Assembly (NCBI GenBank): GCA_018806985.1
Contig: JADANN010000339.1
Location: 124,001-188,000 of the forward strand
DNA length: 64,000 bases
Direction of reading: 5' to 3'
Source: Angiostrongylus vasorum
Taxonomy: Eukaryota; Nematoda; Chromadorea; Rhabditida; Metastrongylidae
Below, one piece after another: positions 1 to 12,315 of the stretch. The stretch's first letter is position 1. Every line of letters begins with the position of its first letter. The notes beneath the pieces were generated by a model. The model was not told the origin of the DNA, did no database searches, and was given only the letters and a program-made list of their open reading frames with translations. Made by a program: the position numbers and the translations under genes.

Positions 1-2344
1 CGATGGGAATAGATCGGAAATCGTTTTTGCTTAGGCCAGAAAAAAGGAATAGTCTTCTTGAAGTACTCTCTTTTTGCGCCCAGGGCGATGCCCTAATTCT
101 CACCCCTTTATGGACTAGCTGGTTCTTTTGAAAATGAACGGCAATTTTTCATTAACTAGAGGGCTTTGCGTGATGTCAACACGAAAGGATTGTAGAAAAA
201 ACCTTGCTTTGTCGTTCTATATCTATGAATGATATTTACTACTATGGTCCTTTATACAAACAAATTTCGGCCAGTACTCGGAAGTGTTATGCAGGTTACG
301 CGCCTCTATTTCGGCATTTTTTTATGTTCGCACGCTCTGTGTCATAGCTATCTTTCACTAAGTAATTGGAATTGAAATAGGTTGTATAGACAGATTAGCA
401 TCCAAACTTCTTGTAACTGCAGTAGTTCGAAGAACGGTTTATTGTATATATCTACGTGCAGAATAGAGGTTTTTTCACTGATGTCTAGTACAAGCCTATG
501 TTCTACAACTATCAAATCGCTATAAAAGATATATGAAAATAGGTATATTTGTTGAAATAAACCAATGGGGGAGTGAGCCTTATAGACGTCATGCCGGCCA
601 CTCCCGCGAAAAACATTATGCCACCTATAGTTGTAACTCGGCGCGACAGTGTTAATGTAATTGAATTCTAAAGAAGCTTTCCTGAAAATGATTGTTACAT
701 CAGTTTTAAATGGCGTTTTTCCACCACGTCTCGTGGTTCTTCGATTGCGTACACGTAGCTTCGTTTATAATAATAGACGTAACTTTGGAAATCACATCAT
801 ACATCCCCCCTCTTCATTTGTTTGTTTAGATTATAACCGGCGCAGCTTCCTCATTGAAAAGACGTAATTACGAAAATTGTTTGAAAACTACTGTAACACT
901 TTCGGTGAGTTTTTTACATTTTAGAAAATCTTCGTTGGAAAATGAAACTGCTACTGGGATATTTCTTATTTTTTAAAAAAATTTTTTTCTGAAATATTTT
1001 CCTCAAAGCTCGACAAGAAGCCATTTCTAAGTTGCAACCTATTCAAGTAATTTCCTCCTTCTTCCTCAGTTCGCATAGATGAGACTACCACTTAAGGTGA
1101 AAGAGTCTGAGTGAAAAAACCCCCGACATAACAGTATCTATAATGAGAGATTTACTATGATTTACATCGTAAATTGTACCCGTGCTTTCCATACAAATGC
1201 CAATTTAAGCGTTAACATGCCTTAAAAACCTTTTTTTGACTTTTTTTCATTTTGTATGTCTGAATTACTATCTCTAAGGCCAACAGAAATTTTCTTCTCC
1301 ATATTGAAAGACGAGTGTCAATGCTTTAGGATCTATCAATAGAAAAGATTATGTATATTCCCGCACAATGCTCCGACTGAGCGAAACGAGTAGCACGTTG
1401 GCTGATATGCGGTTTAACACACATAGCGTGCAACTTCAATTCCGTAGACAACCACGTTTTACATCATCCCACTTGGTACACCAAATAAGGCCAAACTTGT
1501 TTATGAATCTCTTTTCCATCTATAGGATTTAACAACGCTTTATTATGTCTATACCAGAATTCTAGGAAGAATCAACTCTACTTGAGTTTTAGAATATGTT
1601 TAGAAGAGAACAAAATCCTCAATTAGCTAAACCCAGCCCAGAATTCGAAGAAGTTGGTGGAATAGGGGGGCAAGGAAACGAACCAGATGGAAGAAGTAGT
1701 AAGATACCCTCAATACTAGCAGTTAGTACATGTGAAAAAAGCTAATTTTATTACTAGTTCAATATTAGCCATTTGTTGGCGTGAAAAAGGAAATTGAATT
1801 TACTATTATGTCTATGCAATAAAAAATCAGTGCACGTGAAAAGCGCAGTGGATGGAGGTGTAGTTCAACAATACAGAAAAGTTGGTTGGTTCGGTGGGCT
1901 AATTATTCTTAAGATTCGTCTAAAATCTCAAGATTACCATTAGGATTTTCCGGAAAAAAACTCCATTTAACCCACATGGCAGACGAATTCCTAGAAACGC
2001 TTTATCGCAACTATCCCAGAATTCCAGAGACCAACTACTCAAGAAGCTTTCGAGGCCACTTGTGTAGAAGACCACTTTTTCAAGCACAGCCTAACAACCT
2101 ATTTGCAAACCTTAAGAAGTTTGCGGCAGAACTATGCGAGAAAAAAGAATCGGATAAACTATTGGTGGCAAGTAGTCTGCACAATATATAGAGACTACTC
2201 TTTAGCTCGTAGAAAATACTCTGTAGAAAACAACAAATGTTTTATCTCTATTTCCATCCTTGAACTTTAAGTGCACTTGCACTGAGCTCTCCAGAACCTC
2301 ACTTCTTCCGTAGTCCTTCTATTAATTCTTGATGCACTTTTTTC
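1..2344. other. A+T-rich stretch with no recognisable gene
   Basis: I see no gene here. Open frames at 661-867 and 1976-2191 on the + strand are short, lack recognisable motifs and are not flanked by convincing splice signals. No member of the repeat families seen elsewhere in the window was recognised in this stretch. Confidence 0.5.
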
Positions 2345-2770
2345 ACGCTTTTTGTGTTTGACCCTCCCAACGGTTTACCGCCTCATCGTGGCAGGCCGGT
2401 GTCCCTGGGTTTCGGGCCGCGATGTACAGCAGGGAGATTCGTCCCCCGGCAGGGCCTCCCATGCTGAGAAGGAATCCGACTGTTCTATGAGGAAGCTCAG
2501 CTAAGAGTAAACCAATACTGAGATCCACTACCATCGTAGTATCAAACTAGTCGCGTGGTGGCAAATCTCTATCTCATCCGTAAGGGCTGTGACTGCCTGT
2601 GGTGGTGACGACCTGGGGCAGACTTTGGCCAGGCTGACCTTGCGACTCCAAGGAAACACAGTGGCGAAACCAGCGAAACTCCGAAAAAAATGGAAATTAT
2701 GCTAGGGTCTGCGCAACCAATGAGGATGGGCCTCCAGTTATCTAAGTAATGTGTTTGGCGTATGCTCGGC
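2345..2770 (+). repeat. Interspersed repeat family E (possible RTE 5' region), copy 1
   Basis: About 400 bp aligning by eye with 9795-10160. Shared blocks include CTGCCTGTGGTGGTGACGAC and CCAGCGAAACTCCGAAAAAA. Both copies are G+C-richer than their surroundings. The sequence style resembles the 5' untranslated part of the RTE elements in this window, but no copy here is joined to an RTE coding region, so that link is an inference. Confidence 0.65.
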
Positions 2771-3050
2771 CAGTGAAACAGCTTCATCAAATTGCACTAA
2801 TTGAGGAAAGATGAAATAACATCTTAACTCCGCCTACTTCACAAGAAACATATCTTTCTTGTTTACTTACTTCCTTCTTAGTAGAATTCAGTTGTTGAGC
2901 TTTCTACTCAATTAGCAGTATTAAACTCTCTCGGATGTCCACCGTACTCGCACACCGTTCTAATGACTGATCCGTTGAAGTTGCTCTTATACTGATGTAT
3001 GCCCATTGTTTTCGTCATGCCGCTGTTATTTTTATTGTAGTCGGAATTAG

Positions 3051-3370
3051 TTACCCAAGTTTGAGCTTCAAACTGAGGTATTCAGTATAAAGAATACTTT
3101 TTGTGGCAATCGCGAGGTTGTTATTCAGCATACATTTACTTTCGTACACAAAGAACACATGCAACACAACGGCTGCTGACGTTTTAGGCAGAATCCCCTT
3201 CTTCAGAGCCGCTTTCACCTGTCTTCCACCATAGGAGAACGGCCGTTTAGAGTCGCATATGGTTGACGTCTGGAAACAAACGTGTGCTGAATAACAACCT
3301 CGCGATTGCTGAAAAAAGAAAAGCGACATATTTATAACCCAATGCCGAGGTTCATAGAAAGTCGGTTCTG
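3051..3370. repeat. Foldback made of Penelope-like element terminal sequence
   Basis: A minus-oriented PLE terminal repeat (about 3060-3270) is followed at once by a plus-oriented piece of the same repeat (about 3271-3365). The arms share the block CAACCTCGCGATTGCTG in opposite orientations near 3103-3125 and 3290-3310. The loop contains the PLE 3' flank that is also present at 41567-41640. The plus arm ends in the PLE terminal sequence AATGCCGAGGTTCATAGAAA. No coding capacity remains. Confidence 0.6.
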
Positions 3371-4382
3371 GGAACTGGTGTGGCAATCGCAAAATCGCGG
3401 GAACTCCACGTTGAACTGAATTCCGTAAAATATGTGACATAGGGTAATGAAAAAAAGCAGAAAAGACATCGATTTAAACCTTTCTTTCGAACTTCTCATT
3501 TGCAAATTTTATTCTGGAATGAGTTCTCGATTTTTTTGCTGTGTTCAATTGCTGCCTAAATTCCTCTGGCCGCATTTTTGCAGGATTATGGGCGGTTTTG
3601 TATATGTAAGTCCAATATTTCATCCGAGTTGCATTGTTGTTTTTATTGGATTCGGCAGTGCATTAGATTTCAATAAATGTGGTTTCATACGCGTATTATG
3701 TGTTGGTTTTGAAAATAGAGAAAGCTCAGAACTCACTGTGATCGTGAAACTTCGATTAGTCTCATCATTACTTCTTGTTATCAAAGCTGACGCACTATCT
3801 TTGTCGATTCATGGTTTAAACTCTAAATCTAATTAGTTATCATCTGTGCATAATAATTTTGAGTGAAAATCTTCGATGTGGTTTTGTGGTAGCGAAGTGT
3901 AGTCTTATTTGCGTTAGGTTACGAATAACATACGCATAATCTCAGCTACCCTTGAAATCTAGGGTTCTTTTTGATTCAGTGGAAAGCGTGTCTTTAGACA
4001 AAATATTTAGAAAGAAGTATCGTCCGTTTTGACGCTTTAGCTTTCTAACTTGATGTTTTACATCGCCTATAATGTACCGAACACCAAGTCTTTTCATTTT
4101 GTAAAGGTTGCATGGTCAACAGATGTGGTCCAGTGCTTTCTAGGAAAGTTTCTTTGGAATTCTTTTGTAAGCTTCAAAAAGCCTTTCGAAATCAGAAACG
4201 TAATCATTGGTCCGAAAGCATGTTCTGAGAAGAAACCAGTTCCTCGTTTTCGCCGTTTCCTCATGTTTTGGGAATCCATTCATTTCATGGCTACGCAAAA
4301 GTCCCAGGGAACTGCTTCGTGATGCATTTATCATTTATGCGAAATACAACCACAAGAATGTTGAGATATAAGCATAACTCGG

Positions 4383-4456
4383 ATCCTTAGCTGGGCTTCG
4401 AATCCGCGACAACCTTTCAGGGGCTCATATGTTATCTACTCTACCGATTAAGGCCT
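4383..4456 (-). tRNA. tRNA-like sequence, probably a pseudogene or SINE head
   Basis: Read on the minus strand, this 74-bp segment has an A-box-like GGTAGAGTAG and a B-box-like GGATTCGAAGCCC. The outer ends CCTTA and TAAGG can pair as an acceptor stem. The anticodon arm does not form a clean five-pair stem, so I cannot assign an anticodon and favour a degenerate tRNA-derived sequence. A related B-box block occurs near 41962-41980. Confidence 0.35.
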
Positions 4457-4889
4457 TTGCTTTGCCTCTCTGGCAGCCAAATTTTTACTCTGCGTGTGCT
4501 ATCAGCAGTCATCTACAAACGGGAATGGTCTACGGTGCGCACAAATCGGCATTGAATCCGGAAAGGGTAGTCGCTTGTTCGAAGTGCAGCTGAGGTTCTG
4601 AGTTTTGGTCATATCTAAGCGTCCTTGTAGGTGTTATTCCACATAATGCCTTGCCTTGAAAAAAAAAGGATAAGTTGTGAATAAAAGTTGCACACTCTCC
4701 ATCCAATCGCCTAAATGTTGTAAACATCAAAGTAGGACATGTGTCTTAGAAGGAAGATTTTCTACTGCATGTAGTCCGATAACGTTTCATTTGCCGCTGT
4801 CATCTACTTCGCTTTCAACATAGTAACTATAAACAGTTGTTTTTTTCTTGTTTTTGCAAAGGACATACATCTTTTTAAAAAAATGTTAA

Positions 4890-5155
4890 AGCTCTTGGCT
4901 TTTGGCCACTCCCTGAAGGATGCGCCATGCATTCATTCGACATCATTAAGCATCGTCAGAGGTGATTGAATGCATATCTGGCCTTTACAACGAGTCGCGG
5001 TGGGCCATCAGTGTATTGTACCAGTGCTGCTATCCTCCCAGACAAGTCTGGTACCAATTTGCCGATCCCGGAGGGATAGAAGGTTTGGCAAGCCTGCGGT
5101 GCCGAGGTCGATCCCATGTGTAATACAGTAAACCTCCAACCACTGGGATTCACGT
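4890..5155 (-). mobile_element. SINE family A copy
   Basis: A tRNA-derived short interspersed element read on the minus strand. The pol III head is at the high-coordinate end (around 5120-5155). It is followed by the shared central domain with ACCAGACTTGTCTGGGAGGA, then a 3' part with ATGCATTCAATCACCTC and a pyrimidine-rich end. It matches copies at 26219-26505, 58120-58390 and 61875-62170. Confidence 0.8.
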
Positions 5156-5159
5156 GCCC

Positions 5160-7914
5160 CTACGCATTTCCATATGCTGAAAAACTAATTAAATTAAATT
5201 TCTCACGGGACATTAGGGTAGTGGGTCAGAAATTAGGCCAAGTTTTAGTATTCCCAACTTTATGTGACCTGTTCATGGGGAAGACGCCTAAATTTTGAGT
5301 GTTACGGACCTGTTGGTTTTATCGAGAACAGTGTTTTAAAAAATTGGAATATTTGAACGATTGGAAGCGTGAAAAAATTACAGAAGCACGAAGTATAACT
5401 CTTTATTTGCTGCCCTTCATTTTTCCTTCTTGGGTTATTACCTGAAATACAACCGCAATGAACGTGTACGTTACCATTTACTACATGTCCGCTATGATCT
5501 ATCGCACGGGCACGTTGATCTCAGCATTTAGAAGTGTTTTCAGCCTATCTTGTATTTTTTTTTCTGTATTTTTTTAGAACCATCTATTCCATAGGGTAAC
5601 AAGGATTCATTATAGTGACTAGAGTTGAAATAATACAAAATTGCTACCAGTCAATGAACTCGTGGTTATTTCTAAGTGCAGAAAGCAGACAGACTGTTGA
5701 CGAGTGCCACAAAATTTATGCTGGACGTGCTATCCATTAATTACAAAAGAAAACGACCCATATGGAGGTCAAACCGGCCGCAAATCCCCCTTAAAAATGA
5801 CTCCCGCAGAGGTGACCTCATCGCTAATGCGTTAATTGGCTGATAAATGGGGTCATACACGACTTATTCACCTTGGGAAAGTCACACATGAATCTCCTTT
5901 CTTCCGGGTGTTTTTTTTGCCTGGTTTGGCAGAGCTTTTTATTAACACAATATTTCTCAAACCGACCATCATTTAACCTCGGTTGGTAACAATGAATACC
6001 TTCTTGGATCGCCAAGCTAATGGAATGATGGGTTATCCGTTAAAAAAACAAATTCTTGTCGACGGATAGTTGTTGTCAACACCAACCATCGTTCATTAAA
6101 AAACGCTGCCAGACGATGTGATTTCACTCAAGCGGTGCTGCACTAAAGGAGATCCGACTCGATACGCCAAAGAACACGCCACATTGAAAAGTCGAGCGGC
6201 TGCCCACCGTCTACTTAGATCCTCGGCCATACGGAAGACGAATACGCCGAAATGTTGGTGGAATAAACATCGTTATCAACCTCACATTAACTCAACAATC
6301 CATGAAGGCATTAACACGATAATTTGTCGAACACAAATGTTGTGGCGGATATCATCGGATGGAAACTGTTCTTTGCAGTTGATATTTTAAATAGGACAAA
6401 TTTTTTAAAGTTTTTTTTGGGTCTGATTTTAAAGCACCTGCTAGAACACCCTAATAGACGGCAAGTGTCAGCTATGAGAAGAGTACTGGAACTGTTTGGC
6501 TGTATTCCGTGTTCCGCACACCTCGAAGCTGATAGTTACCTTTAGTAAAGATAAACAAGCAGAAGTACTTTTGCTAGTAAAGAGAACATATGTAGTAGAT
6601 GCGTGTAGGGACATCCTGGCCGGTATGAGTCTCATGTGTCTTAGCATGTGGGTAGGTGAAAACTAGACATCCTCCCACATGCTCACATTCTCCAAAGTTA
6701 GGCGGTATCAGCATTTTAGTAGAGCAGTGTGCAGTCTTATTTAGAGCGAATCTCATGCTGTGTACCACATGCTTCTTTCCACATCTAGATTGCCACTACA
6801 CTCTGGGGCAAACCTTTATCGCATAAATTATGCGTATTTTATAGGTGATCGTCATATATTCACCGAATCATCTGCCCTTTCTATATATAGCGGCGTTACG
6901 ACTAGAGAAAACCCACAAAGCCGTGTTTAAATACTGTAGCTTTTTATCGCTCGCTTTTCTAGAACTTCATTTTATGAAGCTATACTCTTGTGCTAATATG
7001 TTCTTATTCCTCACCACTTAATGAGATAAAGTGCTATGAAGAATGAGATTTTATGGGAATTTTATTGCCTTAATACGTTTATTGCTATACGAGATTAAAT
7101 GGCATAGTAAGCGAATGTGAAATAAGCGCTAGTGTCTGAGGGATACTGAGAATCATAAATATCCCATCTTTTCTTGCTATTCGAATTAATCAAAATTACT
7201 CCTATGCATCGAATTCCTGGAGAATTTCATTATGTAAAGGTTTTTTTCCTTCGACGCGCTGTCGTTTTTAGTATCGGGAGTCTTGACGAACGTTTGTGAA
7301 AGGATTTCAATTGAATATCTAGTCACGATGATGTCACACAGAGCTCGATCTTCCCTCATGATTCATTTTTAATTACTGTAGAATGTATAGACAAAATCGA
7401 GTCTGCAGTGTGACGCTTTGGCAAAATAATTCTTTCGTTCAAATGCTTTTTGTAATCGTTGTTATCACATCTGCTGTAGTATGAGTCATATAGCACTCAT
7501 GTGGCGGTGAAATCCACTGTTCAAGCTTAGAAGAGCATGTTACTTGACGAGTGCTTATGGCGCAGCGATTGCAGGTGCTTTATAAAAGGTATAATGTCCA
7601 GAGCTAATGATGTCGGCTCTCCGAGTTTTTGGTAACAAAGGCCGCATCAAAAAATTGGACTTCTTTCTTTAAGACATGATGTTCAAAAAGGTTTTAAAAC
7701 GAATATAGTACTCTTGAAAAAGTTTTATAAAATCGCAGAGTGGTAGAGCAAGATCTCTTATACAAGTTTGTCGACTTTCCGCGTCTTCATTTACTCTACA
7801 GCTGCATGGTTTCAAAATAGTTTTTAACTAAAACCGTTAGTTACAAGTCTTCACAAGTTTTTTGAAGCTTCACTTTCCATATTGCTCTTGCTTCGTGTGT
7901 TTTTTTTTCAAACG
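5160..7914. other. No supported gene; degenerate repeats possible
   Basis: Open frames at 6118-6390 and 6324-6545 are short and unrecognised. A SINE A-like head (GGCGCAGCGATTGCAGG) occurs near 7562 but the rest of the element is not clear. The minus-strand frame at 6574-6768 has a faint similarity of spacing to the PLE GIY-YIG region, too weak to call. Confidence 0.4.
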
Positions 7915-8235
7915 AATTTCTCTTTTATTATGCGAAACCAACCACAACGATGCTGTCGCAAAAACTTGGACCCGGGCCAGATAGAACCACGATTTCCGTT
8001 TCCGGGAGTCGCGCATTACACACTGCTCCAAGGAGGCCCTTTCTCTGCATTTCTCTCAACTAGTTTTCTATCTACCAGTGCCATCAGCAATCACCCCTCA
8101 AAGGGATTGATCTGAGAAACAGGTAGCAGTCGAACTTACAATGCTCAAGTTTTGAGAATATCTCAGCACCGTTGTGATTGATTTCGCACGACACCCTGCC
8201 GTGAAAATTGTAGTAAGCAGTAAATAAAGAAGTAA
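7915..8235 (+). repeat. Interspersed repeat family D copy
   Basis: It begins with a block like ATGCGAAACCAACCACAACG and runs through an ATTACAC..CTCCAAGGAGGC segment, then CAGCAATCACCCCTCAAAGG and GGGATTGATCTGAGAA. An inverted tail at about 8145-8230 repeats the ATATCTCAGCA and CACCCTGCCGTGAAAA blocks. The same blocks recur at 34815-35400, 50030-50340 and 50630-50930. No protein is encoded; the transposition mechanism is unknown. Confidence 0.6.
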
Positions 8236-8734
8236 GCATATTCTTTTTCCACCTAATGAGATGCATCAGAAAATCTATGTTGTTTTCGTTGAACAAGGAT
8301 GAATCTACGTTTTTTGATATAAACTGGCTTTGACCACAGCTTTCATACCACCGAGTTTTCTTTTTAAAAAGTTTCTCACTGCTTATTCCAACAAAGCAGG
8401 TTGTCCAGTGTATTTCTGCTCAGAGTTTTCCAGTTCTATCCATAACTAACCTCCTCGTATTCAGCGGTTTTTTTCACATGACTCTCCACGTTGACAAATA
8501 CTAATTGCCCGTCTAAGCCTCAGTTTTTAAGAAGAAATCTACATGTTTTCAAAATTTGCTTTTGATTTCGCCTTACTATCTTTATCCTGTTAGATTAAAA
8601 GTCTTGACCTTAATGTACAAGTCCAACAAATTGTTTTCCATCTATTTAAGACGTATTAAACAAAGTTCCTCTTCCTTATTCTTCCAACTTGTCACACTTT
8701 GTAGAAAGCTTGATCATCGCAGTCTATCGGATTA

Positions 8735-8830
8735 AACGAACTGGTGGCAGACTTGTATAGGAGCCTAAAACATCAACTCGATACACTATTTGGCCTCCAC
8801 ATGTACGGGCTAAATATGCAACCATTTCTG
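8735..8830 (+). repeat. Degenerate SINE A fragment
   Basis: Remnants of the central and 3' parts (GGCAGACTTG, ACTCGATACA, GGGCTAAATATGCA) occur in family A order, but the copy is short and heavily diverged. Confidence 0.35.
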
Positions 8831-8984
8831 TGATACTGGTAATGATATCGAAAAATGGAGTGGCACATCCATAGGAAATTGGTTAACTGCAAACGCTCTA
8901 TCTTTCTTTATTTTCCACTTCACGTGCTATTTTCATTTCATAAGAAATCGTACAGAGCTAATGATTCACAGATACAAGCCATTG

Positions 8985-9490
8985 GCTTGGTCATTTTGCT
9001 ATTTGTCTGCAAGATAATCCGCTGTTTTCTTGATGAGCGAACACGTTGTTATTAAACTACTTATTATTTCACAATAGCTGACCTTTCGCTGTTTTGCCTC
9101 CATCAGAGTCTGGAAGAGTCAAATTGACACCCAATCTACCAAAGACTTTCATAACTCCTTATTTTCATAATAAACAGCTTCTTTCGAACACTAGGCATTT
9201 TGTTCTTCATATGTCCTCCTGTTATTATTGTAGATCAGCGCCATTCAATCGTACATTTATGAGGATTGTGCACGGCACAGGCTAAAAAGTCAGCCCGAGG
9301 TATGGCGCGAGGTGACTCGTGATCCCAAAGCATTCCTCCTTGCGGTTCACTTTTTGGATTTTTGGAATTTAACTAAAACACACCAAGAGTTTTGCGTTGG
9401 AGCATAGATTCCTGTTCTAGAATAGTGAATTTTATTTCAAAATCTTCTCCGTTATGTCTTTGAATCTTAGGAGCGCTTTGTGATTTTCTT
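8985..9490 (-). mobile_element. Penelope-like element fragment: terminal repeat plus end of the ORF
   Basis: On the minus strand this holds the end of the PLE GIY-YIG ORF region (9290-9490, similar to 37190-37330). It is followed by the terminal repeat with GAAAGGTCAGCT and CTGATGGAGGC near 9078-9105. The copy stops at about 9490, so reverse transcriptase is missing. Many stops show it is dead. Confidence 0.65.
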
Positions 9491-9794
9491 CTGAACCAAG
9501 CTTACACGATGTTAGTATAAAAGCTTTTCTTTGGTTAACGTTTCAACGTCTTCGCCTTCTTCACAGCAATGTGGATCCTAGTCGATGATCCACAGCTAGT
9601 CGTTGTCGCCATGTGTTTGCGCGTTGCCGCACCGTCCATTTCATTGACCACCAGCGGCACTATATAAAATGGCACCGCTGAATGAGGTTAACCATTCGAG
9701 CGGTGCTCCCTCCACTGCTACAGGGCACACTGCCCACCAAAGAGCAGATTATATTGGATGGCGACAATAGATCAACAATTATCCTGTATAAAAG

Positions 9795-10160
9795 CTTACA
9801 CCTCCCAACGGTTCATCATCTCATCGTGGCTGGGAAGTCTTCCTGGGTGTTGGGGCTTCGATTTACAGTTGGAGGATTCATCCCCAGCAGGGTCTCCCAA
9901 GGTGAGGAGTCCGGCCGGCGTTACCATCAGGAAGTCCAGCTGAGAGTAAACCGATACCAGGATCCACCACCGTCCTGGTATCAAAGTAGTCGCATGGTGG
10001 CAAACCCTAATTCTGATCCACAAGGGCGGCGACTGCCTGTGGTGGTGACGACCTGAGGCAGACTTAGGGTAGGCTAGCCTCGGGACTTCAGGGAACTACA
10101 TTGGATAAACCAGCGAAACTCCGAAAAAATAAAAATTATGCTGAGGCCTACATAACCAGC
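9795..10160 (+). repeat. Interspersed repeat family E, copy 2
   Basis: Aligns over most of its length with 2345-2770, including CTGCCTGTGGTGGTGACGAC at 10033-10052 and CCAGCGAAACTCCGAAAAAA near 10110. It continues about 100 bp further (GACATCTTAGTATTCGAACG) than the first copy, as if more of a parent element were kept here. The open frame at 9682-10056 lies in this repeat and is not considered a gene. Confidence 0.65.
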
Positions 10161-10384
10161 GAAAACGGGACATCTTAGTATTCGAACGGTGCTCTTTCCA
10201 TTGGATTTAAGTCGATGCGAGAACGAACTTCTACAGCACCACAACGACCAGCTGTGGATTATCAACTCGGACCAACTCGGCTCTTAGGAATGCCAAGGTG
10301 CCGAAATGTTATCCGAATAAAAGTTTATGGCAATCTCAAGTTGCCTCAATCATATATGAAACTATTTATTATTATTACCGACGT

Positions 10385-10670
10385 TTCGTGAAAGTCAGTT
10401 TTGAAGATGTTGCCTTGTTTGACTTCAGAGTTTCCAACTTATACGTGGACGAGGAGTGATCTAAACAATACACCAACATATTCGCTCTCACAAGCTTTAC
10501 AGGAAATTAGGTACATCGTATGCGAACTGAAGTAATCATCTTCTTCACCACTAAGGCAGTTCAGAGTTTTGCATAGAAGGCCACAAAAGCAGTTACAAAG
10601 TAGTTGGCGTCTTAGAGTCTTCGGTGTTATTTCAACCACTGCTACCGAATACTCTGGACCTAAGCTTTTT
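10385..10670 (-). pseudogene. Penelope-like element fragment, GIY-YIG region
   Basis: The minus-strand frame contains YLISCKACESEYVGV, which matches the PLE GIY-YIG core (YLISC..C..EYIGET) seen in the best copy at 58998-60218. Upstream it keeps the block ITPKTLRRQLLCNC, matching IPPATLRRQLVRNR there. The copy is short, truncated on both sides and interrupted. Confidence 0.65.
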
Positions 10671-10979
10671 TAATCACTACGCTGACTTAGTTTCAGACGA
10701 AGGGCAATTTAAGAAGGACCTTTTGCAGGACTATGGGAGCATGGGTCTCCTCCTAAACCTGCCCCGAGCAGCAATCGTTTCATAGCCATTGAAAACTATT
10801 ATTTGAAGCTCCAACCTCGTGAATTCCTCCTCGATTCCATTTGATGTCCTAGCCGTTCTTTGACAGGTTGAAGCGTTAAAATTAACTATCGGAAAACGGC
10901 AACGTCTATAAATGGTACAGAAAGTGAAGTAACAAAAAGCTAATCGGGTTCATCAGCTCTGCACTCACCATTCACACAC

Positions 10980-11520
10980 AAAAGGGGGCTTGTGAAAATC
11001 ATGTTTCAAGCACCAACCGGAATTTGGACAGGAAGAGAACAAGAGGAAGAATCCCTGAAATTAGCGCTGCCAACAGCCATTCTCAATGGCTACGAAACTG
11101 TAGCTCCTCAGGACAGCGTCCTGGAAAAACAACACCCCAAATATTATGTTTAGCTAAAATAAGACCCTCTTTATCATTTCCTTCATTTGCAAAGAAAAAC
11201 CCAGACGACAAAAAAAGGATCGTTCTACAGAAATTGATAAAAGTGATTGATAACACCGAGAACTTTACAACGTCAGTTAGTTCATAACTGCTTGTATGAC
11301 TGTTACAACGGAATATTTTATAGTATTCCGTAGCGGTATAGATAGTGATTGAAGGAGTTCAAGCACGGTTTATCCGATCCCTCGCAAAGTGTGTTAGGAT
11401 GAATACATTGATGAAACGGATACATCACTCCTCGTCTGTGCAGAAGAGCACCTACTTGAGCTACTGAAAGTCGGACAAAACACTCCATCCACCAGACACT
11501 CATTTGGATCAAAGACATAG
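10980..11520 (+). pseudogene. Penelope-like element fragment, plus strand
   Basis: This starts with the PLE block that elsewhere encodes TKRALVRNMFRTAT (here decayed) and continues with ISAANSHSQWLRNC, matching the LARQIAISNGYE region in another frame. Near 11330-11450 it has a degenerate copy of the zinc-knuckle/GIY-YIG segment. Frameshifts and stops are frequent. With the minus-strand fragment at 10385-10670 it forms another opposed PLE pair. Confidence 0.5.
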
Positions 11521-11949
11521 CTGAGAAGATCTTAAGTTAGAATCCTACCCTTGCACCAAAATCCAAAACGTCGGCGCGTAAAACTCTTACAGTGTCTTAT
11601 ATGAATCTCAGAGATCTAAAAATCGACTGCAAAAGAGTGCCTTGTGATAGCGCGTAACCTCTTGCTATATCACAGGTAGATTGTTTGATTTACGCCAAGC
11701 ACATTCCTCGCCTATATAAGACTGTGTGCGACTGGTGCTCAACAGTAGCTGAGTGACTTATTAAGAACATAATGGTGAATGTTGTGGGTTGTTTTTCATA
11801 TTCGTATCGTTGTTTTTTTACCCTCATCCCATGAAGATAATTGGGACCAGGTGTTGATATGCCTGCAAATTTGAAATCTTTGAACTTCTGCCCTCACCCA
11901 CGCGGATTCGTCAGCCTTAAAGTGGAAAAGCTCTAACACGACTGTCTCG

Positions 11950-12140
11950 CGACTCTTAGAGGAATCATCTCAGTCACCATCCAAAGACATTAGTAAGGAA
12001 GACGAGAATTCTCAAGCAGTAGGGAGAAACAACACGCAATTGTTCGAAGAACTTTGTGGACGATCAGTACAAGGGGAGCGGATCGAATGGAAGAAGTACT
12101 GGATCCGCACAGTAGATGTCGAGGCAGGTCGTATGAACTA
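11950..12140 (+). repeat. SINE family B, 3' part
   Basis: Contains the family B 3' blocks in order: a CTCAAGCAG(C) run, TCGAAGAACTTTGTGGACGA, then ATGGAAGAAGTACTGGATCC and GCACAGTAGATG. The tRNA-derived head is missing or unrecognisable. Confidence 0.55.
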
Positions 12141-12159
12141 AATAAAATTTAAAAAAAAA

Positions 12160-12315
12160 CGGACGACTGGCATGGTGTGGTGGTGAACGCGTTACTCCCC
12201 CTGAAAGGACAGTAGCGCGTTCGTTCCCCATCGCAGACACCTGCGGTCCGGAGTTTTGCAAATATCTCAGCATTGTCGAAGTTATATCTCAGCATAGTTG
12301 TGTTTAAATAAGGGA
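12160..12315 (-). repeat. Repeat family D fragment
   Basis: The minus-strand copy carries the characteristic blocks GGGGAACGAACGCGCTACTG and CACCACCACACCATGCC. On the plus strand these read as CATGGTGTGGTGGTGAACGC and GTCCGGAGTTTTGCAAATAT. It stops at about 12315. Confidence 0.65.
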
